Positions 1 through 9,064 of a stretch of DNA of 39,399 bases are shown here, piece after piece. Source of the DNA: a virus; the IMG/VR virus record IMGVR_UViG_3300032288_001774, positions 1-39,399 of that record; one strand, given 5' to 3'. A program made the translations under genes and the position numbers. The notes beneath the pieces are model-generated. The model saw nothing but the letters and a program-made list of their open reading frames with translations. It was not told where the DNA came from and made no database searches. Every line of letters starts with the position of its first letter. The first letter of the stretch is position 1.

Positions 1-1485
1 CGTCGTGCTAGCTGCCGTGGTGTTCTTGTAGATCGTGCACTTGCGATGGTAGGTCGCGTGGTTCGCACCAGTGGACTGGCGACCCACGATGCGGATGTCC
101 GCGTGCCAGCAGGTGTTGTTGGGAAGCGTGGCGCGTGCGCTGCTTCCGTCGAGAAACAACTCGGTCGCGGTTGCGTCCGTAGTCGCATTGCGAAGCACCA
201 TCGTGCTGCGCTGGGCGTCGCCAATAGCAGCAAACTGCCCTGCTGAAAAGGCAAACTGGGATCGTTTGTTTGCAAGCGTTTGCAATCCCATTGCAATCGA
301 GTAGTCGGCACTTGCAGTATTCTGCAAACCGCCAATGCTTGCAGCTCGTCCACCAGAAGCGGTGTTGGTGTCTCCAATCGCAATGCTTGCAGTGTTGCTG
401 GATACACAGCCAACACCGCCAGCAATGCTAATGCTTCCAGACGCGGTGTTGTTGTATCCGCCGAAGATTGTGGACTCTAAACCGCTTGCAACTTGTGAAG
501 CTTGATTCCTGCGAGTTTGCAGATCAACGCAATGCGTTCCTCTGGCAATGCCACCACCAGTTCCACCATCAGGCAACTGGGCCATGATTGCGCCAGTTCC
601 AGCAGGAGAAAGAACAAGGTTCAGGTTGTACGCACCAGTGCCAGCCGTGGCCGCACGCAGGATGCAATACTCGCCTGCATACGTTCCGGTGCCGGTCGCA
701 TGCGCGATCTCTGTGCGCTCGTAGTTGCTTGCGTCGGTAAACTTCTTGTAGACGCGGAACGTCTGGGCGTTGGTGCCGTTGCGCTGGGCTAGCGTTGCGG
801 CTGCGTCGCGCAAAACAATCAAATCGACTGTGCCCGAGTTTACGTATGTGTTGTCTCGCCAAGTGATTTGGTTTAGCGAGCCCTGATAAAGAATGCTTCC
901 ATAATATCCAAGTGTCGGGTTTGGTCCATTTTCATGCCATGCCCACCCATTGCTAATAGAACCAAAATAATATGCCGCAAAAGAAGAACTTGGAGCCCAC
1001 GTCCCGCCAAGCATTCGTCCATCTCGACGAACTGCCAACTGGCTGGTGCCACCGCGTTGCAGGTCAAGCAACAACGATGCAGTGTTGGGCGTGCTGGATT
1101 CGGTGATGTTGAGCTTGATGGCAGTGGGCGTGCCCGTAGTGTTCCAAGTTCCAGCAAGGTCAACCAGCGAGCTGGCGTTGCTGCCCGTGAGGCTGTAGCC
1201 GGTCGAGGTGATTGCCGAAGCGTTGGCCGTGGTCTTGGTGACCGTCAGCAGGTCAGCCGTCACAGTGCCGCTTGCCGTGATGCTGGTCGCACCCGTCACG
1301 GAACCAGTTAGCGCGATTGCGCCGTCATTCTGCACCGTGAACTTTGGCGTGCCGCCAACCTGAAGGTTGAGGAGCTTAGATCCCGCCGCCGACGCAGTGT
1401 CGGTGACGTTCATCTTGATGGCGTCAAACGTCGTGGCGACGTTGTTCCATGTGTCGGTAAGGTCGTAGAGATACTGGTTAGCCAT
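1..1485 (-). CDS. Tail fibre with YadA-head-like repeats (3' end outside window)
   Basis: The frame is open for 495 codons from an ATG at 1485 to the window edge, so the C-terminus is missing. An AGGAG lies 6 nt before the ATG. Residues 8-57 (DLTDTWNN...) and 109-158 (DLAGTWNT...) are two copies of a repeat typical of phage fibre stems. Residues about 338-418 contain repeats such as NTASGSISIAGG, NTASIAIGDTNTASG and NTASADYSIAMG, which resemble the left-handed beta-roll of YadA-type trimeric adhesin heads. Residues 429-490 match the C-terminal part of the fibre encoded at 1945-2940. The likely role is a trimeric receptor-binding fibre at the tail tip. Codons in the repeat region are more AT-rich than in neighbouring genes. 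The fibre role is well supported; the receptor is unknown. Confidence 0.8.
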   Translation of the reverse strand, partial: MANQYLYDLTDTWNNVATTFDAIKMNVTDTASAAGSKLLNLQVGGTPKFTVQNDGAIALTGSVTGATSITASGTVTADLLTVTKTTANASAITSTGYSLTGSNASSLVDLAGTWNTTGTPTAIKLNITESSTPNTASLLLDLQRGGTSQLAVRRDGRMLGGTWAPSSSFAAYYFGSISNGWAWHENGPNPTLGYYGSILYQGSLNQITWRDNTYVNSGTVDLIVLRDAAATLAQRNGTNAQTFRVYKKFTDASNYERTEIAHATGTGTYAGEYCILRAATAGTGAYNLNLVLSPAGTGAIMAQLPDGGTGGGIARGTHCVDLQTRRNQASQVASGLESTIFGGYNNTASGSISIAGGVGCVSSNTASIAIGDTNTASGGRAASIGGLQNTASADYSIAMGLQTLANKRSQFAFSAGQFAAIGDAQRSTMVLRNATTDATATELFLDGSSARATLPNNTCWHADIRIVGRQSTGANHATYHRKCTIYKNTTAASTT

Positions 1486-1487
1486 GA

Positions 1488-1631
1488 TTAGCTCCTAGGG
1501 GATACGTCTTCGTCAGTGCGAGTGGTAACCGTGTCGCCGTTGCGGGCAAGGACAAGGTCGTAAGCGGGTGGCGGCGCGCTGCTGCCGATGAAGGCAGGGC
1601 GAACCAGCGACAGCGACAGGGCGAGTTCCAT
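1488..1631 (-). CDS. Small tail-tip protein, 47 residues, unknown function
   Basis: The ATG at 1631 follows a TGAGG whose TGA is the stop codon of the spike-base gene, so the two genes are translationally coupled. The TAA at 1488-1490 overlaps the leader of the fibre gene, and the AGGAG of the fibre gene lies inside this frame. The protein starts MELALSLSLVRPAF, has a proline patch (APPPAYD) and ends DEDVSPRS. I know no function for it. Its exact fit between two structural genes and its good ribosome-binding site are the reasons for calling it. It may be a small fibre or base connector. Confidence 0.6.
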   Translation of the reverse strand: MELALSLSLVRPAFIGSSAPPPAYDLVLARNGDTVTTRTDEDVSPRS

Positions 1632-1638
1632 GGATACC

Positions 1639-1902
1639 TCAGAAGAGGGCGACGATGTTCATGCTGGCCGAGGTGCCCGTGCTGTTCACACGCTTGCACC
1701 GCACCGGCAGGATCGTGCCCGCCAGCAAGCCGTAGAAAGTGATGGGGTCGCCGTTTTCCATCACTACGACGGCATTGCCTGCGCCGCCGATGTAGATGGC
1801 ACGCGCCAGCTTGGTGAAGTTGTTCGTGTCGTGAGGCGTCACGACCTCGGCCTCTAGGGCCGGAATGCTGCTGTGCACTGGAACGCTAGTAGAGACTGCC
1901 AT
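1639..1902 (-). CDS. Spike base protein, GTA Rcc01079-like
   Basis: This 87-residue protein starts at an ATG preceded by AAGGAG with a 6-nt gap. It carries the features of the small spike-base family of the Rhodobacter gene transfer agent: a VTPHDTNNFT stretch near the N-terminus, RAIYIGGAGNAVVVMENG in the middle, and ILPVRCKRVNSTGT near the end. In the GTA this protein attaches spikes or fibres to the particle. Its place between two fibre genes here suggests the same adaptor role. The family assignment is from memory of the motif pattern. Confidence 0.75.
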   Translation of the reverse strand: MAVSTSVPVHSSIPALEAEVVTPHDTNNFTKLARAIYIGGAGNAVVVMENGDPITFYGLLAGTILPVRCKRVNSTGTSASMNIVALF

Positions 1903-1944
1903 GGTTTGCTCCTTGGGTTGTTATACGGTCAGAAGTGTCGCTGC

Positions 1945-2940
1945 CTAGGGGTAGGTTACCTGCACCAAGTCAACGCAGGCCACCCACCGGATGTCTGTTG
2001 ATGCCACGCCCGTCGCCTCAATCTTGACGGCGTCGTTCGTGTCGTTTGCGGTGACGGTCACATCCCACGCGGCGTCCGACTCGATGTCGGTGCCCACGGT
2101 CTGGACCGTGCCCTCCAATGCCGTCGTGCCGCCGTCGTTGGTCAAGCAGCAGCGGCGGTGGTAGATAGCGCGGTCGTCGTTGGCCGCTGACTGCGCCACG
2201 ATGCGGATGTCCAGCAACCACGTCGTGTCCGTGGGAATGGCAAGCCGCGAGCTGCTGCCGTCCACAAACAGCTCGGTGGGCAGGTCGTCCGTGGTCTTGC
2301 GCCGCAGGATCACCCGCTTGGCGCAAGCGTCGCCTGCCGTTGAGAAGTTGCCGTTGCTGGTGGTCAGGGTGGCGAACGTCACCGAGTCCCCAGATTGCAG
2401 GTCGTCGATGTCCGCCTGCACCAACTTGCGCTGCACGACGTTGCCCGAGCTGTTGCCGATGAACACCGTGCCGTTGTCCAGCGCAGGCACGTCGTTGCTG
2501 CGCCCGGGGCCGAAGATGAGCAAGTTGCCGTTGCTGCCCGTCTTGGTCACCTTGCCTAGGTTCTGGATGAGGTTGGGGTAGCTTGGCTTCGTGGTCGTGA
2601 ACCCGCCGCCTGCGGCGACGTAGACCGTTTGCCCAGCCGTGGCTGCCCCGACATCGACGAACTTGCACAAGCCCGCCACGACGATGTGCCCCTCTTCAGT
2701 CGTGGCAAGGTTGGCATCAAGCGTCCCCACTGCTGGCATCTTGGCTGGGTCGCTGGCGTCTGCCGGGGCGATGTTGACCTTGTCGCCCGTGTTGCCCGTG
2801 ATGTAAACGGGCGTGCCCTTGTTGATGGTGCTGCCCGTCGTGTTTTTGCACGCCTTCCAGACCTGATACGCGGCCAGCGTGTAGTAGTTGCCCGCGTCCA
2901 AGTCCTTCTCAAGCACTACCCTGTCGGCGGTCGTGGTCAT
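1945..2940 (-). CDS. Tail fibre or receptor-binding structural protein
   Basis: A 331-residue protein whose ATG overlaps the stop codon of the tail hub gene (ATGA). The N-terminal 150 residues look like a compact beta domain (GTPVYITGNTGDKVNIA, AGQTVYVAAGGGFTTT). Residues 155-175 (NGTVFIGNSSGNVVQRKL) resemble the head of a fibre repeat. Residues 209-270 (PTELFVDGSS, DIRIVAQSAANDDRAIYHRR) align with residues 429-490 of the fibre at 1-1485. This suggests both fibres end in, or carry, the same binding or trimerisation domain. The likely role is a fibre attached to the tail hub, with an unknown receptor. Confidence 0.7.
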   Translation of the reverse strand: MTTTADRVVLEKDLDAGNYYTLAAYQVWKACKNTTGSTINKGTPVYITGNTGDKVNIAPADASDPAKMPAVGTLDANLATTEEGHIVVAGLCKFVDVGAATAGQTVYVAAGGGFTTTKPSYPNLIQNLGKVTKTGSNGNLLIFGPGRSNDVPALDNGTVFIGNSSGNVVQRKLVQADIDDLQSGDSVTFATLTTSNGNFSTAGDACAKRVILRRKTTDDLPTELFVDGSSSRLAIPTDTTWLLDIRIVAQSAANDDRAIYHRRCCLTNDGGTTALEGTVQTVGTDIESDAAWDVTVTANDTNDAVKIEATGVASTDIRWVACVDLVQVTYP

Positions 2941-5900
2941 CCTTGGAACCTCTTGCGGCGGCTGGTGCCGTAGTCGCCCACCTGTTCGATGGTGTAGTAG
3001 ATCGTCGAGCTGCCGGGTGTGAAGCCATCTGCAAGCACGTCGGCCTTGGGGTACGTCACCCAGCGGTCGCGCAGACGCGCCGCACCCGTCGCCCGCGTGG
3101 TCACAATCAGCGGGCTGCTGGCGGTCTCGGTCACGTAGGTGTTGTCGGTGTAGATGCGCACGACGTACTCCTCGATGGTGTCGTCGAACGTGTAAGGGCC
3201 AGCGTCACCGATGGCCACGTTGCGGTTGGTCCACGGCGTCATCGTGATCGTGGCGTCGTCGTTGGCTTCCCACGTCAGCGTGCTGGCGTAGGGCGCAAAA
3301 GGCAGCGCGTTGCGGGCCTTCAGCGTCAGCGACTGGTGCGTCACGTCTACGATGTTCTGGCCCGGGGCCACGAACTTGTAGCGGATGGTCTGTCCCACGT
3401 TGGCCGGGCCGGGGTAGGTGCGGAACTTGCCTGTGGCCTCGAAGCGTGTCAGCAGCACGAACCGCTCGCCACCGACGTGGCTGTCGGCGTCGATGTCCGG
3501 CTCGGCGATCTGGTCGCGCAGGTTGCGCAGGAAGCCCGACAGCGTGTACAGCCCGGGGCCGTCGAGAGTGGCCGTCGTGAAGCCGACAATCTCGTTGCCG
3601 ATGAGTGCCCAGTTCTCTCCGACCAGCACCTGCGCCTGCGTCACCGTGGACAGCGTGCCGTTGTCGAGCTGGACCTGCACCGTGCTCGTGTTGTCCCACG
3701 TAACCGTGGCCGACCCTGCGGTCCAGCTCTGGCCGGTGTAGGCGTCGAGCGCGTCCACTGTCGTGCCCGCTGTGGTCTGCTGCGACACGCTGCCGATCAC
3801 GTTGTACGACACGCCCGCGTCCAGCGACTCGTAGACCGTGCAGCCACGGAACTCGCTGCCGACAGGGCCAGCCACGCCGAGGTACACGCCCGGGGCGCGC
3901 GTCTCGATGTCAAACACCGCAGGGATGTCGAGAATCAGCGGCGTGATGTCCGCAGGCGCGTCGGTAAAGGCCAGCGTCTGACCCGCCCCGCTCTGCACTG
4001 CGCTGCCGATGTAGCCACCCGCGATGTCCTCGGCAACCGCCGTGATCTTGATGACCCAGTTGGTGCCACGGTCGATGCGGATGATGCGCGCCGCGTGGAC
4101 GATGGACTCGTCGTCGGTCCACGAGATCACGTCGTTCTCCAGCAGGTGCCAGTAGCTGGCAGGAAGCTCCAGCTCGTAGGTCGTGCTGTTGATCCACGTG
4201 CGCCGCAGCACCGCGCCCGCAAGGTTGCGTGCCGCCTGCCGCGTCAGCACCAGAGTGGACAGGTCCACCTCGTCGCGGTTCTCGTGCCCCGCCCCGGTCG
4301 GCCCACGGATGCCGAAGTGCTGGTAGCCGTCGGCGTAGAAGTTGTCCGGGTCTTGGTGCCGCACGCCCACACTAGACGGCAGAACCGTCTTCTCGACCTG
4401 CGCCACGCTGAACTTCGAGTCGGCGGTGCGGTTGCCGGTCGCCGCACCCATGTCGCTGTAGTCCGCGCCGTTGCGTATGCTGACCACCTCGGCCTGCGAG
4501 ATGGGGAAGAAGTGCAGCACGCCGTCGCGGTCCTGCGTCACGACTTCCTTGGCTACTAGTAGCGGCTGCAACGCCGTCACGCCGGGCACTGCGCCGCGCA
4601 GGTAGTAGCCGTCGAAATTGTCTCGTGCGATCTTGGACAGGTTGCGTGCGCTAGCCGGAAGGCCAACACGGTCGCACACCAAAGCAAACGCCTCCTGCCA
4701 GTTAGCGTACAGCGCCGGGTCAAGCACCGCCTCGACGCTTGGCACGCGGTTGCCGAACTCGGTCAGGCTGAACTCGTCGAACACGACGTACGACAAGCCG
4801 CGGAAGTCGGGCACCTCGCTCGCCTCGATGTGCTGCGTGATGATGCTCGACTTGGTGATCTGCGACCCGTCGAAGTATTCGGGGTCGCCTTCGTACAAAT
4901 CCGGCGGGCTGTTGGTTTCCGCGTCGGGGAAGATGGCAATATTGGTGACGGTCGAGCTAGTTGTCGAAGGCACTGCACCGTCGAGGTACATGCGCTTGTC
5001 GTCTTCGATGCGCGTGATCTTCCTCGTCAGCGTTGTCCCGCCATAGCCGTAGATATTGACCGTCATGCCTGCGACCAACGCAGGGCCAAACCCGGCAGTG
5101 GCCACATCGGTGCGCTCGAAGTACCACTGCGTGGTGACGATGGTGCTGTAGATGTAGCGGACCCTGCGCCTGCCAGCCCAGCCACTATCAAGGCGGGCAA
5201 TGCTTGCGGGAGTTTGCTGCGTACCCGCTGCGCTGGTTGCGGGCGTAACCGTGCCACCCGTGCGCGTCGAAATCGGCTCCAGCAACGCAAAGCTGCTGCC
5301 AGCCAAACGATGCGGGCGGATGTACAGGATCTGGTACAGGCCGTTGACGCTGGTCGTGTCCCACCCGCGCAGCTCGACCACATCGCCAGCGTCGGCAATG
5401 ACGTACTCGTCGCCGTTCTGCGGCAGCGTAACGATGCCAATGTTTGTCAGCGTGTTTCGCTCGACGGACACCGCGTTGCTGCTGTTCGACGTGATGCGGC
5501 CACGTTCGCCAAGGCGAGGCCCTGACGTGACCACGAACACCTTGCCCACCCACTGGTTGGTGGTCCAGCCGGGGCTGCCGCTGACCGTGATGGTGACCGT
5601 GGGCGTGCTGCCACTGACGCTGCTGACCGTCGCCGTGGTGTTGATGCTTGGGTACTGGACCCTGCCTGCAAACCGGTTGCTCAGGTCGATCTCGTTGGCC
5701 GAGGCCATCGTGACCGTGAGGAAGTTCGTGTTGGTCGCAACCGCCGACATGCCGCTGGTGCGGATGCTCAACAGGTCGCGGTCTTTCCAGTAGAAGAGGC
5801 GGCCATCGCCCACGAGACTGGCGATCTGGTAGTTGTTGCGGTCGTTCAGAGCAATCGCCACGTCGCTCCAAACCTTGCGCACGTTGATGCGAGCCTGTGC

Positions 5901-6257
5901 ACCACCCTTGCCGCCTTGGCTCTGCGTGCGCTGCTTCTCCGTCATAAACATGATGTGCGCAGGCACTCGCACGCGCGTCCCGTAGGACCAAACGCGAGGC
6001 GAGCCCGGCGACATCGTCATCGTCGGAAGCTGGAGGAACTTGGCAGCCCTTGCCGCGTTGGGGTTGTTGCCCTCACCCAGCAACCAAGGCATGGTGAACT
6101 GGCTGTCAAGCATGCCAGCGCCAGTCGTCAAAGCTGTGCCAGCCAGCGCCGCCCAGAACCCGCCACCCGTGACGACGCCCGCAGCTGAAACGCTACCCGC
6201 AGCGGTCAAGGTCGCAGGGAATGCCGAGGTCAACGCGAGCGCGCCAATGATCGCCAC
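2937..6257 (-). CDS. Central tail hub protein, Phage-tail_3 / gpJ-like
   Basis: At 1106 residues this is the largest gene. It starts at a GTG with AAGGAG 7 nt upstream; the GTG overlaps the TAG of the peptidase gene (TAGTG). The N-terminus is alanine-rich and hydrophobic (MAIIGALALTSAF). It is followed by a domain with SPRVWSYGTRVRVPAHI, as in gpJ-type hubs. The segment GLYTLSGFLRNLRDQ... HVGGERFVLL, about residues 925-960, matches the C-terminal region of the GTA Rcc01698 megatron. The glycosidase-like TIM barrel of that protein was not recognised here. Position after NlpC/P60 and DUF2163 genes is the conserved GTA tail-tip order. It probably forms the tail tip and the channel that contacts the host. 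Confidence 0.8.
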   Translation of the reverse strand: MAIIGALALTSAFPATLTAAGSVSAAGVVTGGGFWAALAGTALTTGAGMLDSQFTMPWLLGEGNNPNAARAAKFLQLPTMTMSPGSPRVWSYGTRVRVPAHIMFMTEKQRTQSQGGKGGAQARINVRKVWSDVAIALNDRNNYQIASLVGDGRLFYWKDRDLLSIRTSGMSAVATNTNFLTVTMASANEIDLSNRFAGRVQYPSINTTATVSSVSGSTPTVTITVSGSPGWTTNQWVGKVFVVTSGPRLGERGRITSNSSNAVSVERNTLTNIGIVTLPQNGDEYVIADAGDVVELRGWDTTSVNGLYQILYIRPHRLAGSSFALLEPISTRTGGTVTPATSAAGTQQTPASIARLDSGWAGRRRVRYIYSTIVTTQWYFERTDVATAGFGPALVAGMTVNIYGYGGTTLTRKITRIEDDKRMYLDGAVPSTTSSTVTNIAIFPDAETNSPPDLYEGDPEYFDGSQITKSSIITQHIEASEVPDFRGLSYVVFDEFSLTEFGNRVPSVEAVLDPALYANWQEAFALVCDRVGLPASARNLSKIARDNFDGYYLRGAVPGVTALQPLLVAKEVVTQDRDGVLHFFPISQAEVVSIRNGADYSDMGAATGNRTADSKFSVAQVEKTVLPSSVGVRHQDPDNFYADGYQHFGIRGPTGAGHENRDEVDLSTLVLTRQAARNLAGAVLRRTWINSTTYELELPASYWHLLENDVISWTDDESIVHAARIIRIDRGTNWVIKITAVAEDIAGGYIGSAVQSGAGQTLAFTDAPADITPLILDIPAVFDIETRAPGVYLGVAGPVGSEFRGCTVYESLDAGVSYNVIGSVSQQTTAGTTVDALDAYTGQSWTAGSATVTWDNTSTVQVQLDNGTLSTVTQAQVLVGENWALIGNEIVGFTTATLDGPGLYTLSGFLRNLRDQIAEPDIDADSHVGGERFVLLTRFEATGKFRTYPGPANVGQTIRYKFVAPGQNIVDVTHQSLTLKARNALPFAPYASTLTWEANDDATITMTPWTNRNVAIGDAGPYTFDDTIEEYVVRIYTDNTYVTETASSPLIVTTRATGAARLRDRWVTYPKADVLADGFTPGSSTIYYTIEQVGDYGTSRRKRFQG

Positions 6258-6673
6258 TAGTCAACTCCTTTGATGCGCCAGACGCTGTGCAGCAACCGAT
6301 GCCACCTTGGATCAAACTGCTGGATGCTCACGCGCTCCAGCTTGTTGTACGCATGGACAAACCTCGTGCCGTCAATCAGCACGCCGAAGTGCGTTGGCGT
6401 TGAGGCCCCCGACTTGAAGCACAGGATGTCGCCCGTCTGTGCGGTCTCGACGGGAACCTGCTCGCAGTCGAGCGCAATCTCGCGCATGAGCACATCGGGC
6501 TGCGGCAGTTGCCCGTAGCCCTTGAAGTCATGGACTTCGACTCCAGCTTTTCTAGCTGCCGCGATGGGCACCCCGATGCAATCGAGGCCCACGCCCGGCA
6601 GCCGACCTTGGTGGTGGTACGGAGTGCCCACCAGTTCGAGCGCCGCCGCAGCGATGTCGGAAGGGTTAGCCAC
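6257..6673 (-). CDS. NlpC/P60 tail-tip peptidase
   Basis: A 138-residue cysteine peptidase of the kind found in GTA and siphovirus tail tips. The catalytic cysteine is Cys32 in GLDCIGVP, the histidine is His95 in PTHFGVLID, and the third residue is probably His107 in FVHAYN. The GTG start at 6673 overlaps the end of the DUF2163 gene by 8 nt, so the two are coupled. The enzyme is expected to cleave peptidoglycan stem peptides while DNA enters the cell. All catalytic residues appear intact. Confidence 0.9.
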   Translation of the reverse strand: MANPSDIAAAALELVGTPYHHQGRLPGVGLDCIGVPIAAARKAGVEVHDFKGYGQLPQPDVLMREIALDCEQVPVETAQTGDILCFKSGASTPTHFGVLIDGTRFVHAYNKLERVSIQQFDPRWHRLLHSVWRIKGVD

Positions 6674-7994
6674 GGCCCGGGGTACTCAGCACGAACCCGC
6701 TGCCGGGGTCGTAGGGTGAGCCGCCAAAGTTGGCGACGTTGTTGAACTTGTCGCGGCACGTGGTCACAAGACCATCGCAGCCGGGGCGGATGATGCCGAA
6801 GTCGTTCGTGGTGATCGGGTACGGAGTCGGCACAAGCAGCACAAGGTTCCGGGTGCTTGCCGTGTACTGGTACACCGGGCTGACCACGCCAGCGTTTGCC
6901 CCCACGGTCCATTCGATTTCACCGTCGCGGAAGTAGTCATCGAGCTTTTCGTCCATGCCCGAGAACCGCACCTCCTTGCGGGCGTCCACGACCGTTGTGA
7001 CCTGATAGCCCTGACCGATGCGGAACGTGTTAGTGTTGATAGGCACCGGATCCAGCGCCACGTCGAGCGTGATGGTCTGTGCACCATTCGCCACGATGCG
7101 CCGCTCTTGTCCCTTGCCCGCGCCGCTAGTAATGAGGCAGCGATACCCAACCCACTGGTTGGTGGTCCACGCCGTGCCGCTGCGCGTCAGCACCAGCGGC
7201 GTGGCAGAGGTGACCGTTGCCGACACGCCGGACGCACCGAGGATCTGAATGTCTCCCGTGATGTCGGCCTTGCAGGTCGTGAGGTTGCCCAGCTTGTAGG
7301 GGCAGGTCGGCGTGTAGATGCCGCCACGGTCGCCGCCGATAGGCTTCTGCAACACCTGCGCACGCGACTCCAGCGAGATGGTCCACTGGTGCCCGTCGCT
7401 GCGAACGTCGCGCATGAACCGCACCTGCCCGTAGTGTTTCAGGTACGGGCGACGCCAGTCGATGGTGGCCGTTTGCACGCGCGCGTCACGGTACATGCCA
7501 CGCATCAGGTCGGTGTAGTTGATCGACTGATGCCGGATGCGGTACGCCCCGGTGGTCGGCGTCGAGGACCAAGCCGAGCGCAGCAGCAGCATGGTCGGCG
7601 TGTTGGCCATGACCACGCGCGTCTCGTTGTTGGCGAGGTTCTCGACCGTGTAGCCCGCCCATGCGTTTGGTGCCCAGTTGGCCGCCGTATCGTTGAGCGT
7701 GACGCTGGTGTTGCTGCCCGTGCTGTTGGCCGTGTAAGCCGTGACCACCTCGGTGGACAGATAGCCCGTGGCTTCCACGTCGCCGGTCTTGAGCCCCGAC
7801 TCGCGTCGTTCTGCCGACATCGTGGCCGACCCGATGGGCATGTAAACCTTGCCGTCCAAGGTCAGCGCCCGGGTGTGGTCCGTGAACCGAAGCTCGACGC
7901 CGTCGCGGCGCAGGATGCTGTAGATGTTGCACCACGTCTTCGACCGGCGATAAGTTTGCGCCGCCGCCACTGCGTTGCCGCGTTGGTAGGTCAC
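6666..7994 (-). CDS. Tail hub protein, DUF2163 / phage_BR0599 family
   Basis: A 442-residue protein that starts at a GTG overlapping the adhesin stop codon (GTGA). The C-terminal motif GCDGLVTTCRDKFNNVANFGG with PYDPG is the signature of the BR0599 C-terminal domain. An earlier cysteine pair (TCPYKLGNLTTCKAD) supplies two more cysteines. In RcGTA the homologue Rcc01696 is a tail hub component, and I recall a metal or iron-sulfur site held by these cysteines. The middle holds an insertion with two copies of a TxNQWVGYRxLITSGAG-like stretch; the tail hub also has a copy (TNQWVGKVFVVTSGPRLG). The role is a structural ring at the tail tip. Confidence 0.8.
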   Translation of the reverse strand: MTYQRGNAVAAAQTYRRSKTWCNIYSILRRDGVELRFTDHTRALTLDGKVYMPIGSATMSAERRESGLKTGDVEATGYLSTEVVTAYTANSTGSNTSVTLNDTAANWAPNAWAGYTVENLANNETRVVMANTPTMLLLRSAWSSTPTTGAYRIRHQSINYTDLMRGMYRDARVQTATIDWRRPYLKHYGQVRFMRDVRSDGHQWTISLESRAQVLQKPIGGDRGGIYTPTCPYKLGNLTTCKADITGDIQILGASGVSATVTSATPLVLTRSGTAWTTNQWVGYRCLITSGAGKGQERRIVANGAQTITLDVALDPVPINTNTFRIGQGYQVTTVVDARKEVRFSGMDEKLDDYFRDGEIEWTVGANAGVVSPVYQYTASTRNLVLLVPTPYPITTNDFGIIRPGCDGLVTTCRDKFNNVANFGGSPYDPGSGFVLSTPGRG

Positions 7995-9064
7995 GAGGTG
8001 CCCCCGTACTGCGTGCCCGCGTTGATCGTCGTGACCGTCGGCGTTCCGACGCGCAGGATGGCGTATCCCTTGGCTCCACCCGTCAGCAAAGGCTCCGCCG
8101 TCAAGTTAGACGCGCCTGCCGTGCCAAGCCCGCCGCCAGCGCCCGAGGCCGTGGATCCAGTCCCGACGCCAAGACCTCCCGCCGTCTCGGTGCCGTTGCC
8201 GCCCGCGTAGCCGCTCGCCGTCGTGTAGACCGTGCCGCCAAAGCCGGGGTCAAGGCCAGCACCGCCGCCACCCGAGCCTGCGCTGGTACCGACGCCGCCG
8301 CCACCGCCGCCCGCGATGGTGCCGAAGTTGGCCAGCACAAGATCTTGATCGATGACGATGGCACTGCTGCCCGCACCGCCGCTTTGCCGTGGCGTAGTAG
8401 GGCTACCCGACAACGGGCCGCCAGCACCGCCAACGCCACCGGCCCCGAAGATCTTGCCGAAGTTGACGACGAGGAAGGTGCTGTTGGCCGGGAAGCCTTG
8501 CAGGTTCAACGCAGGCAACACCGGGTCACCGGGCGAAGTCCTCGCGGTGCTCTTGATGATGCCGTTGGAGTTGACCGTGATGACCAAGGCGATGGGCGAC
8601 ACGCCATCCCATCCCTTTTGCTGGGCAAGGAAAGAGATGTTAGGGCGGATGACGTTCTCGTTGAAGATCAGCGTGACCGGGTATCGGTTTGTGCCCAGCG
8701 CGTTGCCCTTGGCAAAACTGTCGCGGGTCTCGACCACCCACGTGCCGTTGGCCGAGGCGTTGGCTTGCAGGTGCAGGATCACCAGCTTGCCGGTCTGCAC
8801 CGTCGTCAGCGTGGTCGTGCCGTCGTTGAGCAGGATGTCGAAGCTGTCGGTGTTGTCGGCGTTGAGGACCACGAAGTGGACCACGCCCGGGCGCAAACGG
8901 CGAGCGTCCGGCAGGCTGACCGTGCAGTCGGGCTCGCTCGGGTCCAGCTCGTACAGCCGAGGCTGCCCGTAACCGGAACGCAGCGCAAGCGTGTCGCCTG
9001 CGGTCAAGGTCAGCGTGACCGACCCGCCGAACTCAATGTCGCTAGCCGTTACCACAGCACCCAC
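7991..9064 (-). CDS. Glycine-rich tail adhesin inserted in the tail-tip module
   Basis: A 357-residue protein with three parts. Residues 1-120 form a beta-rich domain similar to the C-terminal extension of the upstream DUF2460 protein. Residues about 125-200 contain FNENVIRPNISFLAQQKG and FLVVNFGKIFGAGG. The last 150 residues are very rich in glycine (GGGGGGVGTSAGSGGGGAG). Such glycine-rich tails resemble polyglycine-II sandwiches of phage adhesins such as S16 gp38, where loops between glycine runs bind receptors. The GTG start at 9064 overlaps the end of DUF2460 by 16 nt; a GTG at 9055 is an alternative. It is probably a receptor-binding accessory between the distal tail and hub proteins. 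Confidence 0.6.
   Translation of the reverse strand: MGAVVTASDIEFGGSVTLTLTAGDTLALRSGYGQPRLYELDPSEPDCTVSLPDARRLRPGVVHFVVLNADNTDSFDILLNDGTTTLTTVQTGKLVILHLQANASANGTWVVETRDSFAKGNALGTNRYPVTLIFNENVIRPNISFLAQQKGWDGVSPIALVITVNSNGIIKSTARTSPGDPVLPALNLQGFPANSTFLVVNFGKIFGAGGVGGAGGPLSGSPTTPRQSGGAGSSAIVIDQDLVLANFGTIAGGGGGGVGTSAGSGGGGAGLDPGFGGTVYTTASGYAGGNGTETAGGLGVGTGSTASGAGGGLGTAGASNLTAEPLLTGGAKGYAILRVGTPTVTTINAGTQYGGTS

Noticed and set aside
2943-4559. 538-codon plus-strand open frame
   Set aside because: It is antisense to the tail hub gene, which has clear family motifs; the translation is Arg/Val/His-rich shadow sequence of GC-rich codons.
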